Notes under the pieces: model-generated
The model's input: only the letters and a program-made list of their open reading frames with translations
Told to the model about the DNA's origin: nothing
Databases searched by the model: none
Source of the DNA: an uncultured Lachnospiraceae bacterium
GTDB lineage: Bacteria > Bacillota > Clostridia > Lachnospirales > Lachnospiraceae
Reading direction: 5' to 3'
NCBI GenBank assembly: GCA_910578345.1
Contig: CAJTRA010000007.1
Location: 79,136-143,135 of the forward strand
DNA length: 64,000 bases
Part shown: piece after piece, positions 17,886 through 25,532 of the stretch
Layout: each line of letters begins with the position of its first letter
How positions within the stretch are numbered: the first letter of the stretch is position 1
Program-made: the position numbers and the translations under genes

Positions 17886-18725
17886 ATGCAAAATACATTC
17901 CAAAAAATCAAGAAATTTCTCCTGCCTGCCATCCTCTGGCTGCTCTTCGAGACAATAGCCGTAACCCTTTGGCGCACAAAGCAGAATGCGTTCTATCTAT
18001 TCAATTTCAGTTATATAGGCACCGCTGTCTCAGCCGGCATTCTCCTGTTCCAGCTTCACTGCCGACATGCGCGCAGAGCGACCCAATTTCTAGTCGGAAC
18101 TTATATGCTTGTCTACCTCGGACTGCTGTGCCAGGAGAATATGCAGATTGAAGGCTTCTGGTATTACCTGTGTACAGGTGTTTTTGAGGCGGCAACCATT
18201 CATTACGCGGTGGCAAAGATCTTCGGACCGTTGATCTTCGGACGGGGATGGTGCGGCTATGCCTGTTGGACAGCCATGATCCTCGACCTGCTTCCATTTA
18301 AAATTCCACAGCAGCCACGGAAAAATTGGGGATGGATGCGCTATCTCACCTTTGTCCTGTCTTTTCTCTTTGTGAGCGCCCTGTTCCTTGCCCATGTGCA
18401 CTCTATCGAAAAGATCATGTTCTGGGCTTTCCTAATCGGCAACTGCCTGTATTATATCAGCGGAATAGGTTTGGCTTTCGCACTGAAGGATAATCGTGCT
18501 TTTTGCAAATATCTGTGTCCGATCACTGTATTCCTGAAGCCGATGTCCTACTTTGCCATGATTCGTGTCAAATGCGACGCAAAGAAATGTATTTCCTGTG
18601 GTAAATGCAAAAAGGTCTGTCCCATGGATGTTGATATGACAGATCCCGCGAGAAATCGTAAGAATGGAACCGAATGCATTCTCTGTTTTGAGTGTGCAAA
18701 GGTATGTCCTAAGAATGCGTTATAA
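17886..18725 (+). CDS. NapH-like membrane ferredoxin (two 4Fe-4S clusters)
   Basis: Polytopic membrane protein of 279 residues with a C-terminal ferredoxin domain. About five hydrophobic segments carry the GRGWCGYACW motif near 120, typical of the NapH/NosR/CcoG family of membrane electron carriers. The C-terminus holds two cluster-binding motifs, CISCGKCKKVCP and CILCFECAKVCP. Such proteins pass electrons from quinols or other donors to a partner oxidoreductase; no partner is adjacent. The start at MQNTFQKIKK has GAGGAG nine bases upstream, whereas the longer frame overlaps the preceding gene. What it reduces is unknown. Confidence 0.85.
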   Translation: MQNTFQKIKKFLLPAILWLLFETIAVTLWRTKQNAFYLFNFSYIGTAVSAGILLFQLHCRHARRATQFLVGTYMLVYLGLLCQENMQIEGFWYYLCTGVFEAATIHYAVAKIFGPLIFGRGWCGYACWTAMILDLLPFKIPQQPRKNWGWMRYLTFVLSFLFVSALFLAHVHSIEKIMFWAFLIGNCLYYISGIGLAFALKDNRAFCKYLCPITVFLKPMSYFAMIRVKCDAKKCISCGKCKKVCPMDVDMTDPARNRKNGTECILCFECAKVCPKNAL

Positions 18726-18768
18726 CCTTGAGCTGTTACTTTCCTCTACCCTGATATTCACTTCTCTC

Positions 18769-18797
18769 TTGCAAGATCATAACTTCTATGCTATTGT
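18769..18797 (+). promoter_or_regulatory. Promoter of the MFS leader
   Basis: TTGCAA (18769-18774), 17 bp, TATTGT (18792-18797) with a TG one base before the -10 (extended -10). Transcription would start about 200 bases before the MFS start codon, leaving room for the leader ORFs and hairpin. Confidence 0.5.
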
Positions 18798-18819
18798 TGG
18801 ATATAGAAAGGTGTAATCT

Positions 18820-18915
18820 ATGTTTTGGAAAATGATAAATCTTCAACTTCAGAAAGGCAGCATTTCTTCACTTGAGGGGGATAGTGCGCCTTTTTCCAGG
18901 AAGATTTGCCATTAA
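18820..18915 (+). CDS. Possible leader peptide, 31 codons
   Basis: Short frame starting ATGTTTTGG with GAAAGGTG seven bases upstream, encoding 31 residues (MFWKMINLQL at the N-terminus). It lies between the putative promoter and the ribosome-site hairpin of the MFS gene. A still shorter frame, ATG GGA ATC TTA TAG (MGIL, 18938-18952), ends 12 bases before that hairpin. Either could be a regulatory leader peptide whose translation opens the hairpin. No homologue is known to me. The coding status rests only on the ribosome site and position. Confidence 0.35.
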   Translation: MFWKMINLQLQKGSISSLEGDSAPFSRKICH

Positions 18916-18964
18916 AACAGATGTAAACAGGCTCTTTATGGGAATCTTATAGAATTGGTACATT

Positions 18965-19005
18965 ATCTCCTTAACGGTCAAAATATAAAGTTAAGGAGAT
19001 TTTTT
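18965..19005 (+). promoter_or_regulatory. Hairpin covering the MFS ribosome binding site
   Basis: ATCTCCTTAAC (18965-18975) is a perfect 11-base complement of GTTAAGGAGAT (18990-19000), with a 14-base A-rich loop. The second arm contains the AAGGAG Shine-Dalgarno of the MFS gene, and a run of six U residues follows before the ATG. The structure can hide the ribosome site and also resembles an intrinsic terminator. It is a strong candidate for translational or transcriptional attenuation. Confidence 0.75.
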
Positions 19006-20154
19006 ATGTTAAATATCAAAAAACAAATATCGAGATTATATTTATCCTCCATCTTGGGGAACTTGTCACTGACCGGTGCCTGGGTAGCGATCCTAGCGGC
19101 ACGGGGATACAGTCTGGTGGAGATCGGCTTTGCCGAAACAATCTTCCATATAACTAGCCTGCTTTTGGAAATTCCATCAGGCGTTCTTGCCGATGTCTTC
19201 GGGCGGAAGAAAATGCTTATCGTCAGCACTATCATGACCATGGTCGGCAATATTATTATGATCTTTTCCTCTAATCTGTTCCTGATATGTGCTTCCATGA
19301 TCTTCCAGGCCGCAAGTTATAATTTCTTATCGGGTTCCGGGGATGCGCTTGCATACGATTCTCTGAAAATGGTCTCACGCGAAGCGCATTACGAGAAGTA
19401 TGCTTCCAATCAGATGGTCATCTATCGGCTTTGCGGCGGCATCTCTACCCTATGTGCCGGGTTCGCGCTTTTGATCGGCCATCGGGCCGCGTACAGCATG
19501 GATCTTGTGATCTGCATCATACAAATAGGGATCCTCACCTCCTTGCAGGAGATATCCGTAACCCCTCCTGCCGAAAAATCCCGGCAGGCTTTCTCTCCAG
19601 AATCCACTGCCCAAAACGGCGGCTTCCGAATGCTCTTTCATACGATCTGCCGGGAAATGATCGATTGCTTTGTCACAAGTCTTTCTTTCCTGAAGACTGC
19701 AAGGAGGGCAATTCTTCTGATGTGCTGTAATTCGCTGGTCGGAGCCATCGATATCTTATTACTGTTTTTTCTACAGGCCAAACTGCCCGAATCCGGTATG
19801 TCTGCTTCCTTACTTGGTTTCGCTCTGTTTTTCATGGAGACTGGAGGGCTGCTCGGTGCAAGAATCATCCTAAAATGTGGAAAGCTGCGCTACCGGAGCG
19901 TGTTTATCATAGCCGCCATGCTTGTCCTCACCGGCGTATTGGCGGAACACTCCGGCAGCTATCTGATCATGACAGCGGGAGGCTTCCTTGCCGCACTCGG
20001 TGATGATGCACTGCAGGTAAGGACCAATACGATCCTTCAGGATTTGTTTCCCTCACAGCAGCGTGCGACATTGATCTCCATAGAATCCTTTACTTTTTCC
20101 ATGATTATGATCGTACTGTCACCCCTTGCCGGAGTGCTCTTTTCACAGTGGTAA
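19006..20154 (+). CDS. MFS transporter, probable drug exporter
   Basis: Major facilitator superfamily membrane protein of 382 residues with about 12 hydrophobic segments. The loop 2-3 signature is PSGVLADVFGRKKMLIVS at about 62-80. The N-terminal organisation (LILRNVLAL-type first helix, GYSLVEIGFAETIFHITSLL) fits small-molecule exporters such as macrolide or multidrug MFS proteins rather than sugar importers. The attenuator-like leader supports inducible resistance, because several antibiotic-resistance genes are controlled this way; this is an inference. TAAGGAGAT gives the ribosome site, which is locked in a hairpin. Confidence 0.82.
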   Translation: MLNIKKQISRLYLSSILGNLSLTGAWVAILAARGYSLVEIGFAETIFHITSLLLEIPSGVLADVFGRKKMLIVSTIMTMVGNIIMIFSSNLFLICASMIFQAASYNFLSGSGDALAYDSLKMVSREAHYEKYASNQMVIYRLCGGISTLCAGFALLIGHRAAYSMDLVICIIQIGILTSLQEISVTPPAEKSRQAFSPESTAQNGGFRMLFHTICREMIDCFVTSLSFLKTARRAILLMCCNSLVGAIDILLLFFLQAKLPESGMSASLLGFALFFMETGGLLGARIILKCGKLRYRSVFIIAAMLVLTGVLAEHSGSYLIMTAGGFLAALGDDALQVRTNTILQDLFPSQQRATLISIESFTFSMIMIVLSPLAGVLFSQW

Positions 20155-20176
20155 AAAACAGCTTTGGAGAAACTAT

Positions 20177-20206
20177 ACGCCCATGCAAAAATATCTGTAT
20201 GGGCGT
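20177..20206. terminator. Hairpin between convergent MFS and AI-2E genes
   Basis: ACGCCCAT (20177-20184) and ATGGGCGT (20199-20206) form a perfect 8-bp stem with a 14-base loop, directly between two converging genes. No long U-run follows on either strand, so termination efficiency is uncertain. Confidence 0.45.
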
Positions 20207-20211
20207 GCGCT

Positions 20212-21522
20212 CTATTCCTCTATTGCCTCTGGCGGTTTCCTCCTCACATCATTCTGCAAAAGCCGGTAAAGCGCTGCTGCTGTCGGTACACCTAAAAGCA
20301 TACCGCCGACTCCCATCACCCCGCCGCCGACTGTCACTGCCGCCAGCACCCAGATGCCCGGCAGTCCAATGGAAGATCCTACTACCTTCGGGTAGATCAG
20401 ATTACCTTCCAACTGCTGCAAAACTACCAGAAATACAATAAAGATTACCGCTTTGACGGGCGACACCGTAAAGATCATAACGGCGCCCACCACCGCGCCA
20501 ATATACGCGCCCGCCACCGGAATCAATGCCGTGAATCCCACCAGGCAGCCGATCATTGCAGCATAGGGTAACTGTAGCAAAAGCATACCGATGATACACA
20601 ATAAGCCCAGTACCACCGCCTCCGTACACTGCCCTACGATAAAGCTGTGAAAAGATCCGTCGAAGACATGCAGAACATAGAAGATCTTATCCACCAGCTT
20701 AACCGTCAGATATTTCCGCAGCAGTGCCGTCATCTGCCCGCTGATCTTCTCTTTCCCCGCCAGCAGATAGAGGGCAAAGATAAATCCGACCACCACCGTG
20801 ACCGTCGTGGAAAAGACGGACGATACGATCCCGGCAGCCGTGATCATTGCGCCGCCCAGGCCGCTCCACAAGAAAGAAGACAGCTTTGCCACCCATTCCT
20901 GCCAGCCACCCATATTCTCCAGATCCATTGCCATAAGTCCGTTTTCTCCTTCCAGCCAGGAGCTGATCCGCAGATTATCTTCCAACCACTGCATGACATC
21001 CTGCAGCACCCCTGGTAATTCCCGGAACAATAACTGCATACAGCTTAGAAGTTCTGGGACAATCATCCGAATAATCAAATAAATCACCAGGACAATACTG
21101 ATCAGCGCCAACACCAGGCTGACGAGCCGGCGCCACCTCTGCAAGGCAGGAATACCATTCTTTCCCGGCCGCTTTTGCTTTCCATCTTTCCTGGCCGACG
21201 GGTCATTTGGTTTTTCCTGCCGGTTCTGCTCTTCCTGGTCCTCCTGCTTCTTCTGACTGTCCCGGCTCTCCTGAATCTCCTGCTTTTTCTGTCCGTCCTG
21301 ACCCTCCCGGCCAAACTTCCGCAGTCCTTTCTCAATAAATGTCATGGGAATATTTACAATATAGGCAATGACGCAGCCCAAGAATAAAGGCATGGCCGCC
21401 CCCAGCGCAATCCCCGCCACATTCATGCATGCCGACCAATAATGTGTCAACAGAAAAAGAACCATCACTGTCACGCCGATTCGAAGACAGCTTTTCCACT
21501 TTAATTCCATATTCCTATCCAT
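20212..21522 (-). CDS. AI-2E family transporter (UPF0118)
   Basis: Polytopic membrane protein of 436 residues with about eight helices, of the AI-2E/PerM family. Members export signals or act as ion antiporters; the actual substrate here is unknown. Typical features are the AMPLFLGCVIAYIVNIP segment at the start and, at the end, GLPGIWVLAAVTVGGGVMGV followed by LGVPTAAALYRLL. After the second helix (about 72-122) there is a strikingly hydrophilic insertion rich in Gln, Glu, Lys and Arg, predicted to lie in the cytoplasm. The start is not firmly fixed: two in-frame ATGs four codons apart have equally weak ribosome sites. Promoter TTGGTA-17-TATACT lies 90 bases upstream. Confidence 0.85.
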   Translation of the reverse strand: MDRNMELKWKSCLRIGVTVMVLFLLTHYWSACMNVAGIALGAAMPLFLGCVIAYIVNIPMTFIEKGLRKFGREGQDGQKKQEIQESRDSQKKQEDQEEQNRQEKPNDPSARKDGKQKRPGKNGIPALQRWRRLVSLVLALISIVLVIYLIIRMIVPELLSCMQLLFRELPGVLQDVMQWLEDNLRISSWLEGENGLMAMDLENMGGWQEWVAKLSSFLWSGLGGAMITAAGIVSSVFSTTVTVVVGFIFALYLLAGKEKISGQMTALLRKYLTVKLVDKIFYVLHVFDGSFHSFIVGQCTEAVVLGLLCIIGMLLLQLPYAAMIGCLVGFTALIPVAGAYIGAVVGAVMIFTVSPVKAVIFIVFLVVLQQLEGNLIYPKVVGSSIGLPGIWVLAAVTVGGGVMGVGGMLLGVPTAAALYRLLQNDVRRKPPEAIEE

Positions 21523-21609
21523 GCCTTTCTTACAGCTCTCGAATCTTTCCGCCCGGACGCAGACATTGCTGCCCCATCTAATCCGCTTTCAAGTGCCAAC
21601 TTTCTGGAT

Positions 21610-21638
21610 AGTATACCATACTCCCTCTGTCTTACCAA
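21610..21638 (-). promoter_or_regulatory. Promoter of the AI-2E family gene
   Basis: -35 TTGGTA (21638-21633), 17 bp, -10 TATACT (21615-21610), with TG two bases before the -10. Confidence 0.55.
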
Positions 21639-21647
21639 TGTCTTTTT

Positions 21648-21701
21648 GCTTAAAGTTTTCTTAAACCGATCCGTACTTTGAGCGGTTCGGGAGTTTTAAG
21701 C
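21648..21701. other. Interrupted hairpin between AI-2E and Fic genes
   Basis: GCTTAAA (21648) pairs with TTTAAGC (21695), and inside it AACCG (21664) pairs with CGGTT (21683). The two stems are separated by unequal internal loops. The rest of the roughly 300-base gap holds the AI-2E promoter on one side and an A/T-rich stretch (GGTAAAATAAT near 21751) that may hold the Fic promoter. I do not assign a function to the hairpin. Confidence 0.3.
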
Positions 21702-21833
21702 GTTTTATGTTTGTAAATGGACTTTTACTGGAATGACGCAGAGGTTTGTGGTAAAATAATATCTGTGCCCGTTTGTGATAAAGAAGCTTTCACAAGACCG
21801 ACAGCAGTGAGAATATACCAGAGGTGACAGACA

Positions 21834-22853
21834 ATGCCTGATCATTACACACCGCCATTTACAATGACGGATGAGATTTTAAATATGGTGATAGAAATCG
21901 GTGAATTGGTCGGCCAGATTGATGTACTCAACCATCTGTCTGCCAATTTGAAACTGCGCCGCGAAAACAGAATTAAAACGATCTATTCCTCTCTGGCGAT
22001 AGAACAGAACACCCTGACACTGGAGCAGGTAACCGACATTATTGACGGCAAAAGAGTATTGGCGCCACCAAATGAAATTCTCGAAGTGAAAAATGCTTAT
22101 GATGCGTACAATCTGCTGCCAAACCTGGATATGTACTCCGTAAAAGATTTACTTCGAGTTCACAAGGTAATGACCGCAGGACTCATGAAAGAGTCTGGTG
22201 TATTCCGAAGCGGAAATGCTGGCGTTTATGACCACAATCATGCTTTAATCCATGCCGGCTCACCAGCCAACTACGTTCCGGGACTTATAAAGGAATTATT
22301 TCAATGGTTAAAATCTTCCAAAATGCATCCTCTCGTTAAATCATGCATTTTTCATTACGAATTTGAATTTATTCATCCCTTCGCCGACGGGAATGGGAGA
22401 ACCGGAAGACTATGGCACACGTTAATTCTCCATGACTGGAAAGATTTCTTCGCATGGCTCCCGGTAGAAACAATGATACATGAAAACCAGCCTGATTATT
22501 ATGCTGCTCTTAATGCTTCCAATACTCTGGGAAATTCCAATGCATTTACAACCTTTATGCTTCATATGATCCTGGATATGCTTAAGGAAATCGTCAGGCC
22601 ACAAAATGACGGTATAAATGACGGTATAAATGTCGGTACAAATGTCGGTACAAATAAGAAGGAACTCTCCCAGGAGGAAAAAATCCTTCTCCTGCTGAGA
22701 AACAACCCCAAAATGACCGCTTTACAGTTAGCAGCCAACTTAAATATATCCCAACGGCAGATAGAAAGGGCAATCGCATCTCTGAAATCTGTCGGTAAGC
22801 TAGAGCGCATTGGCGCCACCAAGAACGGTTATTGGAATGTGACAGGACGGTAA
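21834..22853 (+). CDS. Fic-domain protein with C-terminal winged helix
   Basis: Putative AMP-transferase (AMPylator) of 339 residues. The catalytic motif HPFADGNGRTGR (about 181-192) is complete, including the His and the anion-binding Asn/Arg. An N-terminal inhibitory helix is likely: IYSSLAIEQN (50-59) fits the [ST]xxxE pattern, with Q58 where G or N is usual, so the class is one that is self-inhibited in cis. A GIN/GTN repeat linker (about 259-275) leads to a winged-helix domain (MTALQLAANLNISQRQIERA). That layout is common in chromosomal Fic proteins that may bind DNA. AGAGGTG lies 8 bases before the ATG. Target protein unknown. Confidence 0.88.
   Translation: MPDHYTPPFTMTDEILNMVIEIGELVGQIDVLNHLSANLKLRRENRIKTIYSSLAIEQNTLTLEQVTDIIDGKRVLAPPNEILEVKNAYDAYNLLPNLDMYSVKDLLRVHKVMTAGLMKESGVFRSGNAGVYDHNHALIHAGSPANYVPGLIKELFQWLKSSKMHPLVKSCIFHYEFEFIHPFADGNGRTGRLWHTLILHDWKDFFAWLPVETMIHENQPDYYAALNASNTLGNSNAFTTFMLHMILDMLKEIVRPQNDGINDGINVGTNVGTNKKELSQEEKILLLLRNNPKMTALQLAANLNISQRQIERAIASLKSVGKLERIGATKNGYWNVTGR
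22608..22655 (+). repeat. Four 12-bp tandem repeats inside the Fic gene
   Basis: Two copies of GACGGTATAAAT are followed by two copies of GTCGGTACAAAT, without interruption and in frame. They encode DGIN, DGIN, VGTN, VGTN-type units in the linker between the Fic and winged-helix domains. Because the unit is 12 bp, changes in copy number would alter linker length without a frameshift. Confidence 0.9.
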
Positions 22854-22860
22854 AACAAAC

Positions 22861-23343
22861 ATGAAGAAAAACACGGATAAAACAAATGTCATGCGCATAT
22901 TTGATCAAAAGAAGATCCCCTACAAATCCTATTGCTATATCGATTCCGGAGTGATCAGCGGGATTGATGTCGCCACGGTCTTAAGACAGGACCCTCATCA
23001 AGTATTTAAGACGCTGGTGACAGTCGGGAATTCCAACAATCATTACGTATTTTTAATTCCCGTACACCAGGAGCTGGATCTGAAGAAAGCCGCCAAAGCA
23101 GTCGATGAAAAGAATATCAGCATGCTCAAGTCAAGGGATCTGCTGCCGTTGACCGGTTATATCCATGGCGGCTGCTCTCCGGTCGGCATGAAAAAGCAGT
23201 TTAAGACTGTAATTGATGCATCTGCCGCAGATTTTGACACGATCATTTTCAGCGGCGGCAAAATAGGATATCAGGTAGAAACCTCTCTGGAGGAACTGAA
23301 AAAGATTGTCCAATTCGAATTGGAAGATCTTATTGTTAACTGA
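22861..23343 (+). CDS. ybaK: YbaK/EbsC-family Cys-tRNA(Pro) deacylase
   Basis: Trans-editing hydrolase that removes Cys mischarged onto tRNA-Pro. The 160-residue product has the conserved lysine segment VFKTLVT (about 49-55) and the signature GYIHGGCSPVGMKK, both typical of YbaK. The N-terminal TNVMRIFDQKKIPYKSY is also characteristic. It begins 7 bases after the Fic stop and is likely cotranscribed with it. Confidence 0.9.
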   Translation: MKKNTDKTNVMRIFDQKKIPYKSYCYIDSGVISGIDVATVLRQDPHQVFKTLVTVGNSNNHYVFLIPVHQELDLKKAAKAVDEKNISMLKSRDLLPLTGYIHGGCSPVGMKKQFKTVIDASAADFDTIIFSGGKIGYQVETSLEELKKIVQFELEDLIVN

Positions 23344-23364
23344 GTATAAAGAAAGGCTATTTCC

Positions 23365-23820
23365 ATGAAATACGAAATCATACGCTTAACCGACAAACCA
23401 AAACTGCTGCAGACCGCCGCGAAATGGTTCCATGAGAAATGGGGCATTCCCCTTGAAGCTTATCAGGAGAGTATGCAGGAGTGCCTTACCGATAAAAATC
23501 CAGTACCTCAATGGTATATGGCAATAGAACATGGCCGGATCATCGGCGGCCTGGGCGTGATCGAGAACGATTTCCACGACAGAAAAGACCTGACGCCCAA
23601 TGTCTGCGCCGTATACACGGAAGAAAGCTATCGCTGCCGGGGGATTGCAGGCGCACTGCTCCGCTACGTCTGCGCTGACATGAAAGCACAGGGCATCGAC
23701 ACGCTTTATCTTGTGACAGATCATACCTCTTTCTATGAACGCTATGGCTGGGAATTCCTCTGCATGGTACAAGGAGACGGCGAGCCTGACCTGTCACGAA
23801 TGTATATCCACCGAACTTAA
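23365..23820 (+). CDS. GNAT-family N-acetyltransferase
   Basis: Predicted acetyltransferase of 151 residues. The acetyl-CoA motif is YRCRGIAGALLRYVCADM, followed by TDHTSFYERYGWEFL. Substrate unknown. GAAAGG lies nine bases before the ATG. It is the third gene of a compact run starting with fic. Confidence 0.82.
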   Translation: MKYEIIRLTDKPKLLQTAAKWFHEKWGIPLEAYQESMQECLTDKNPVPQWYMAIEHGRIIGGLGVIENDFHDRKDLTPNVCAVYTEESYRCRGIAGALLRYVCADMKAQGIDTLYLVTDHTSFYERYGWEFLCMVQGDGEPDLSRMYIHRT

Positions 23821-23850
23821 ACCAAATAGAATCCAAAAGGAGGGGCCAAA

Positions 23851-24267
23851 ATGATTGATCTACAGGACAAGAATCATTGTCCCACACTAAATGAACTGGG
23901 AGAATATATCAGAAATCCCTTATTCACCAAATTCTGCGGCGCAATGAAAACCGAATATAACTGTACTGAAAAAATAGAATTCAGCGCCTGCAGCATGGAA
24001 AAAGGCTGGAACATTAAATTCCGAAAAGCTGGAAAAACTCTGTGTACCATCTATCCCAGGGAACTTTATTTTACAGTCATGGTCGTAATCGGCCAAAAGC
24101 AAAAGGCCGCCGTAGATGCCATTCTGCCCGACTGCACGACGAAACTGCAAACGATCTATAAACAGACAAGAGAAGGAAATGGACAGAAATGGCTCATGAT
24201 CGATCTTGAAGATGAAGACGATCTATACTATGATCTGTTCCGTCTCATCAAAATTCGCAAATCTTGA
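23851..24267 (+). CDS. DUF3788-like protein
   Basis: Protein of 138 residues resembling the DUF3788 family, which has no established function. The N-terminal half carries KTEYNCTEKIEFSAC, then GWNIKFRKAGKTLCTIYP; the C-terminus has QKWLMIDLEDEDDLYYDLFR. There is no signal peptide, and the only hydrophobic strand is short (YFTVMVVI), so it is presumably cytosolic. Strong AAGGAGGGGCC ribosome site. Last gene of the run starting with fic. Confidence 0.7.
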   Translation: MIDLQDKNHCPTLNELGEYIRNPLFTKFCGAMKTEYNCTEKIEFSACSMEKGWNIKFRKAGKTLCTIYPRELYFTVMVVIGQKQKAAVDAILPDCTTKLQTIYKQTREGNGQKWLMIDLEDEDDLYYDLFRLIKIRKS

Positions 24268-24296
24268 TCTTTTTTATAAAAATTTCTCATATTTCC

Positions 24297-24326
24297 TTGA
24301 CCTTATACCAACTATATCCTTTATAT
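24297..24326 (+). promoter_or_regulatory. Promoter of the MerR-type gene
   Basis: TTGACC (24297-24302), 18 bp, TTATAT (24321-24326). The spacer is slightly long, as in promoters activated by MerR-family proteins, which points to possible autoregulation. A clean dyad in the spacer was not found. Confidence 0.5.
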
Positions 24327-24363
24327 TGAGCTTACAAAGAAGCGGTAAAGGAGGTCTTATCCC

Positions 24364-25353
24364 ATGAATATCAATGAATTGGAACGTCTCACGGGAATCA
24401 CGAAGCAAAACATCCGTTTCTATGAAAAGAAGGAATTGCTTCATCCCGCGAGAAATTCCGAGAACAACTATCGAGAATATACACAGGAAGATCTTACCAG
24501 ACTAAAGGCAATCAAGCTTCTGCGAAAGCTGGATTTGTCATTAGAAGATATCCGCAGAATCCTGCAAGAGGAAGCGCCTCTGGCTGAAACGCTCGCGCAG
24601 CATCTTAAAGCATTGCAGGAGAAACAGCAGGAACTGAGCGCCTGCATCGATGTCTGTAGAAACCTGCTGTACAAAACCCGGTCCGCCATAGCGCAAACAT
24701 CTATGCATTACGACCGGACATCAGCGTCTGCACCGCACGATACAATGCAGGAATCTCCAGCATATGACTCTGCGCGGGAAAAATCAGGGCAAACCGTCCT
24801 GCACAGTGACAATCATCTGCATTCGCAGCTGGCACTGCTGAATGTAGACGAGACACTCAGAAAAATGGAGGAAATGGAGAGGAATGGAGGGAAATTTATG
24901 TCGATTATTCAAGATTATAAGAGATTTGCCGAAACAGAACATTTAAGAGGTTTTTCTTTCAAACCGGATACTATGGTAATGAACCCTGACGAATTTACAG
25001 AAGCATTGCAACAGTATGCCAAAGAAAACCAGTTAAATCTGATTGTCATAAAAGAGGGTATGTGTCCCATTTTCAGAATTGACAACCTGGAATATAAGGC
25101 TGAACGTATCTTCGACCGCTTCGGCGCAACGGTCCACTGCTCTCTGACACATCCAGAGGACCTGGAAGCCGGACTGGAAGACATCTCCCCTGCCCGGAAG
25201 CAGATCTACAAATTTGTACATGGCCCCTGGTTTTTCCTGCTGATGCTGTTTCTCATCATGGCAATCAGCCGTCGCAGCTTTCTGTGGGCTTTTCTGGTAC
25301 TGGCGATGATCGGACCATATCTTTGGTGGGTATTTATACGTTATTTCAGATAA
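24364..25353 (+). CDS. MerR-family regulator with C-terminal membrane anchor
   Basis: Regulator of 329 residues. The N-terminal MerR winged helix is clear (INELERLTGITKQNIRFYEK, and later YTQEDLTRLKAIKLLRKLD). A coiled-coil helix follows (about 77-110, HLKALQEKQQELSACIDVC). A central region with no known ligand domain leads to a soluble domain (about 190-280) and then two closely spaced hydrophobic segments (PWFFLLMLFLIMA; WAFLVLAMIGPYLWWVFI). The DNA-binding part is thus tethered to the membrane from the C-terminus, an unusual layout for MerR proteins. AAAGGAGG precedes the ATG. Its targets may be itself or pncB downstream, but no direct evidence is seen. Confidence 0.82.
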   Translation: MNINELERLTGITKQNIRFYEKKELLHPARNSENNYREYTQEDLTRLKAIKLLRKLDLSLEDIRRILQEEAPLAETLAQHLKALQEKQQELSACIDVCRNLLYKTRSAIAQTSMHYDRTSASAPHDTMQESPAYDSAREKSGQTVLHSDNHLHSQLALLNVDETLRKMEEMERNGGKFMSIIQDYKRFAETEHLRGFSFKPDTMVMNPDEFTEALQQYAKENQLNLIVIKEGMCPIFRIDNLEYKAERIFDRFGATVHCSLTHPEDLEAGLEDISPARKQIYKFVHGPWFFLLMLFLIMAISRRSFLWAFLVLAMIGPYLWWVFIRYFR

Positions 25354-25380
25354 CTAAACGCCTGTATCAAAGATATCCAT

Positions 25381-25446
25381 TGACAAGACACTTGTCATGT
25401 CATTTATTGTGCAAACCTCTTCCCTATTTACAGCAATTGGTGTAAA
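25381..25446 (+). promoter_or_regulatory. Two dyads upstream of pncB
   Basis: TGACAAG-3-CTTGTCA (25381-25397, perfect 7-bp arms) and TTTACA-8-TGTAAA (25427-25446, perfect 6-bp arms). Both lie upstream of nicotinate phosphoribosyltransferase, where NAD-pathway genes of Firmicutes often carry an operator for NiaR-type repressors. Assigning either dyad to NiaR is a guess. A promoter TTGGTG-17-TAATAA may overlap the second dyad. Confidence 0.4.
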
Positions 25447-25532
25447 ATGCATATGAAAATAATAAATCACTGAACAAATGTCAATGTTCCATGATAGAGG
25501 GAATGCCTGACATTGTAAACGGAGGAATGAAA

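Noticed and set aside
22608..22655. 12-bp tandem repeats as a CRISPR or replication iteron array
   Set aside because: They are contiguous, in frame and encode a protein linker; no spacers and no origin features nearby.
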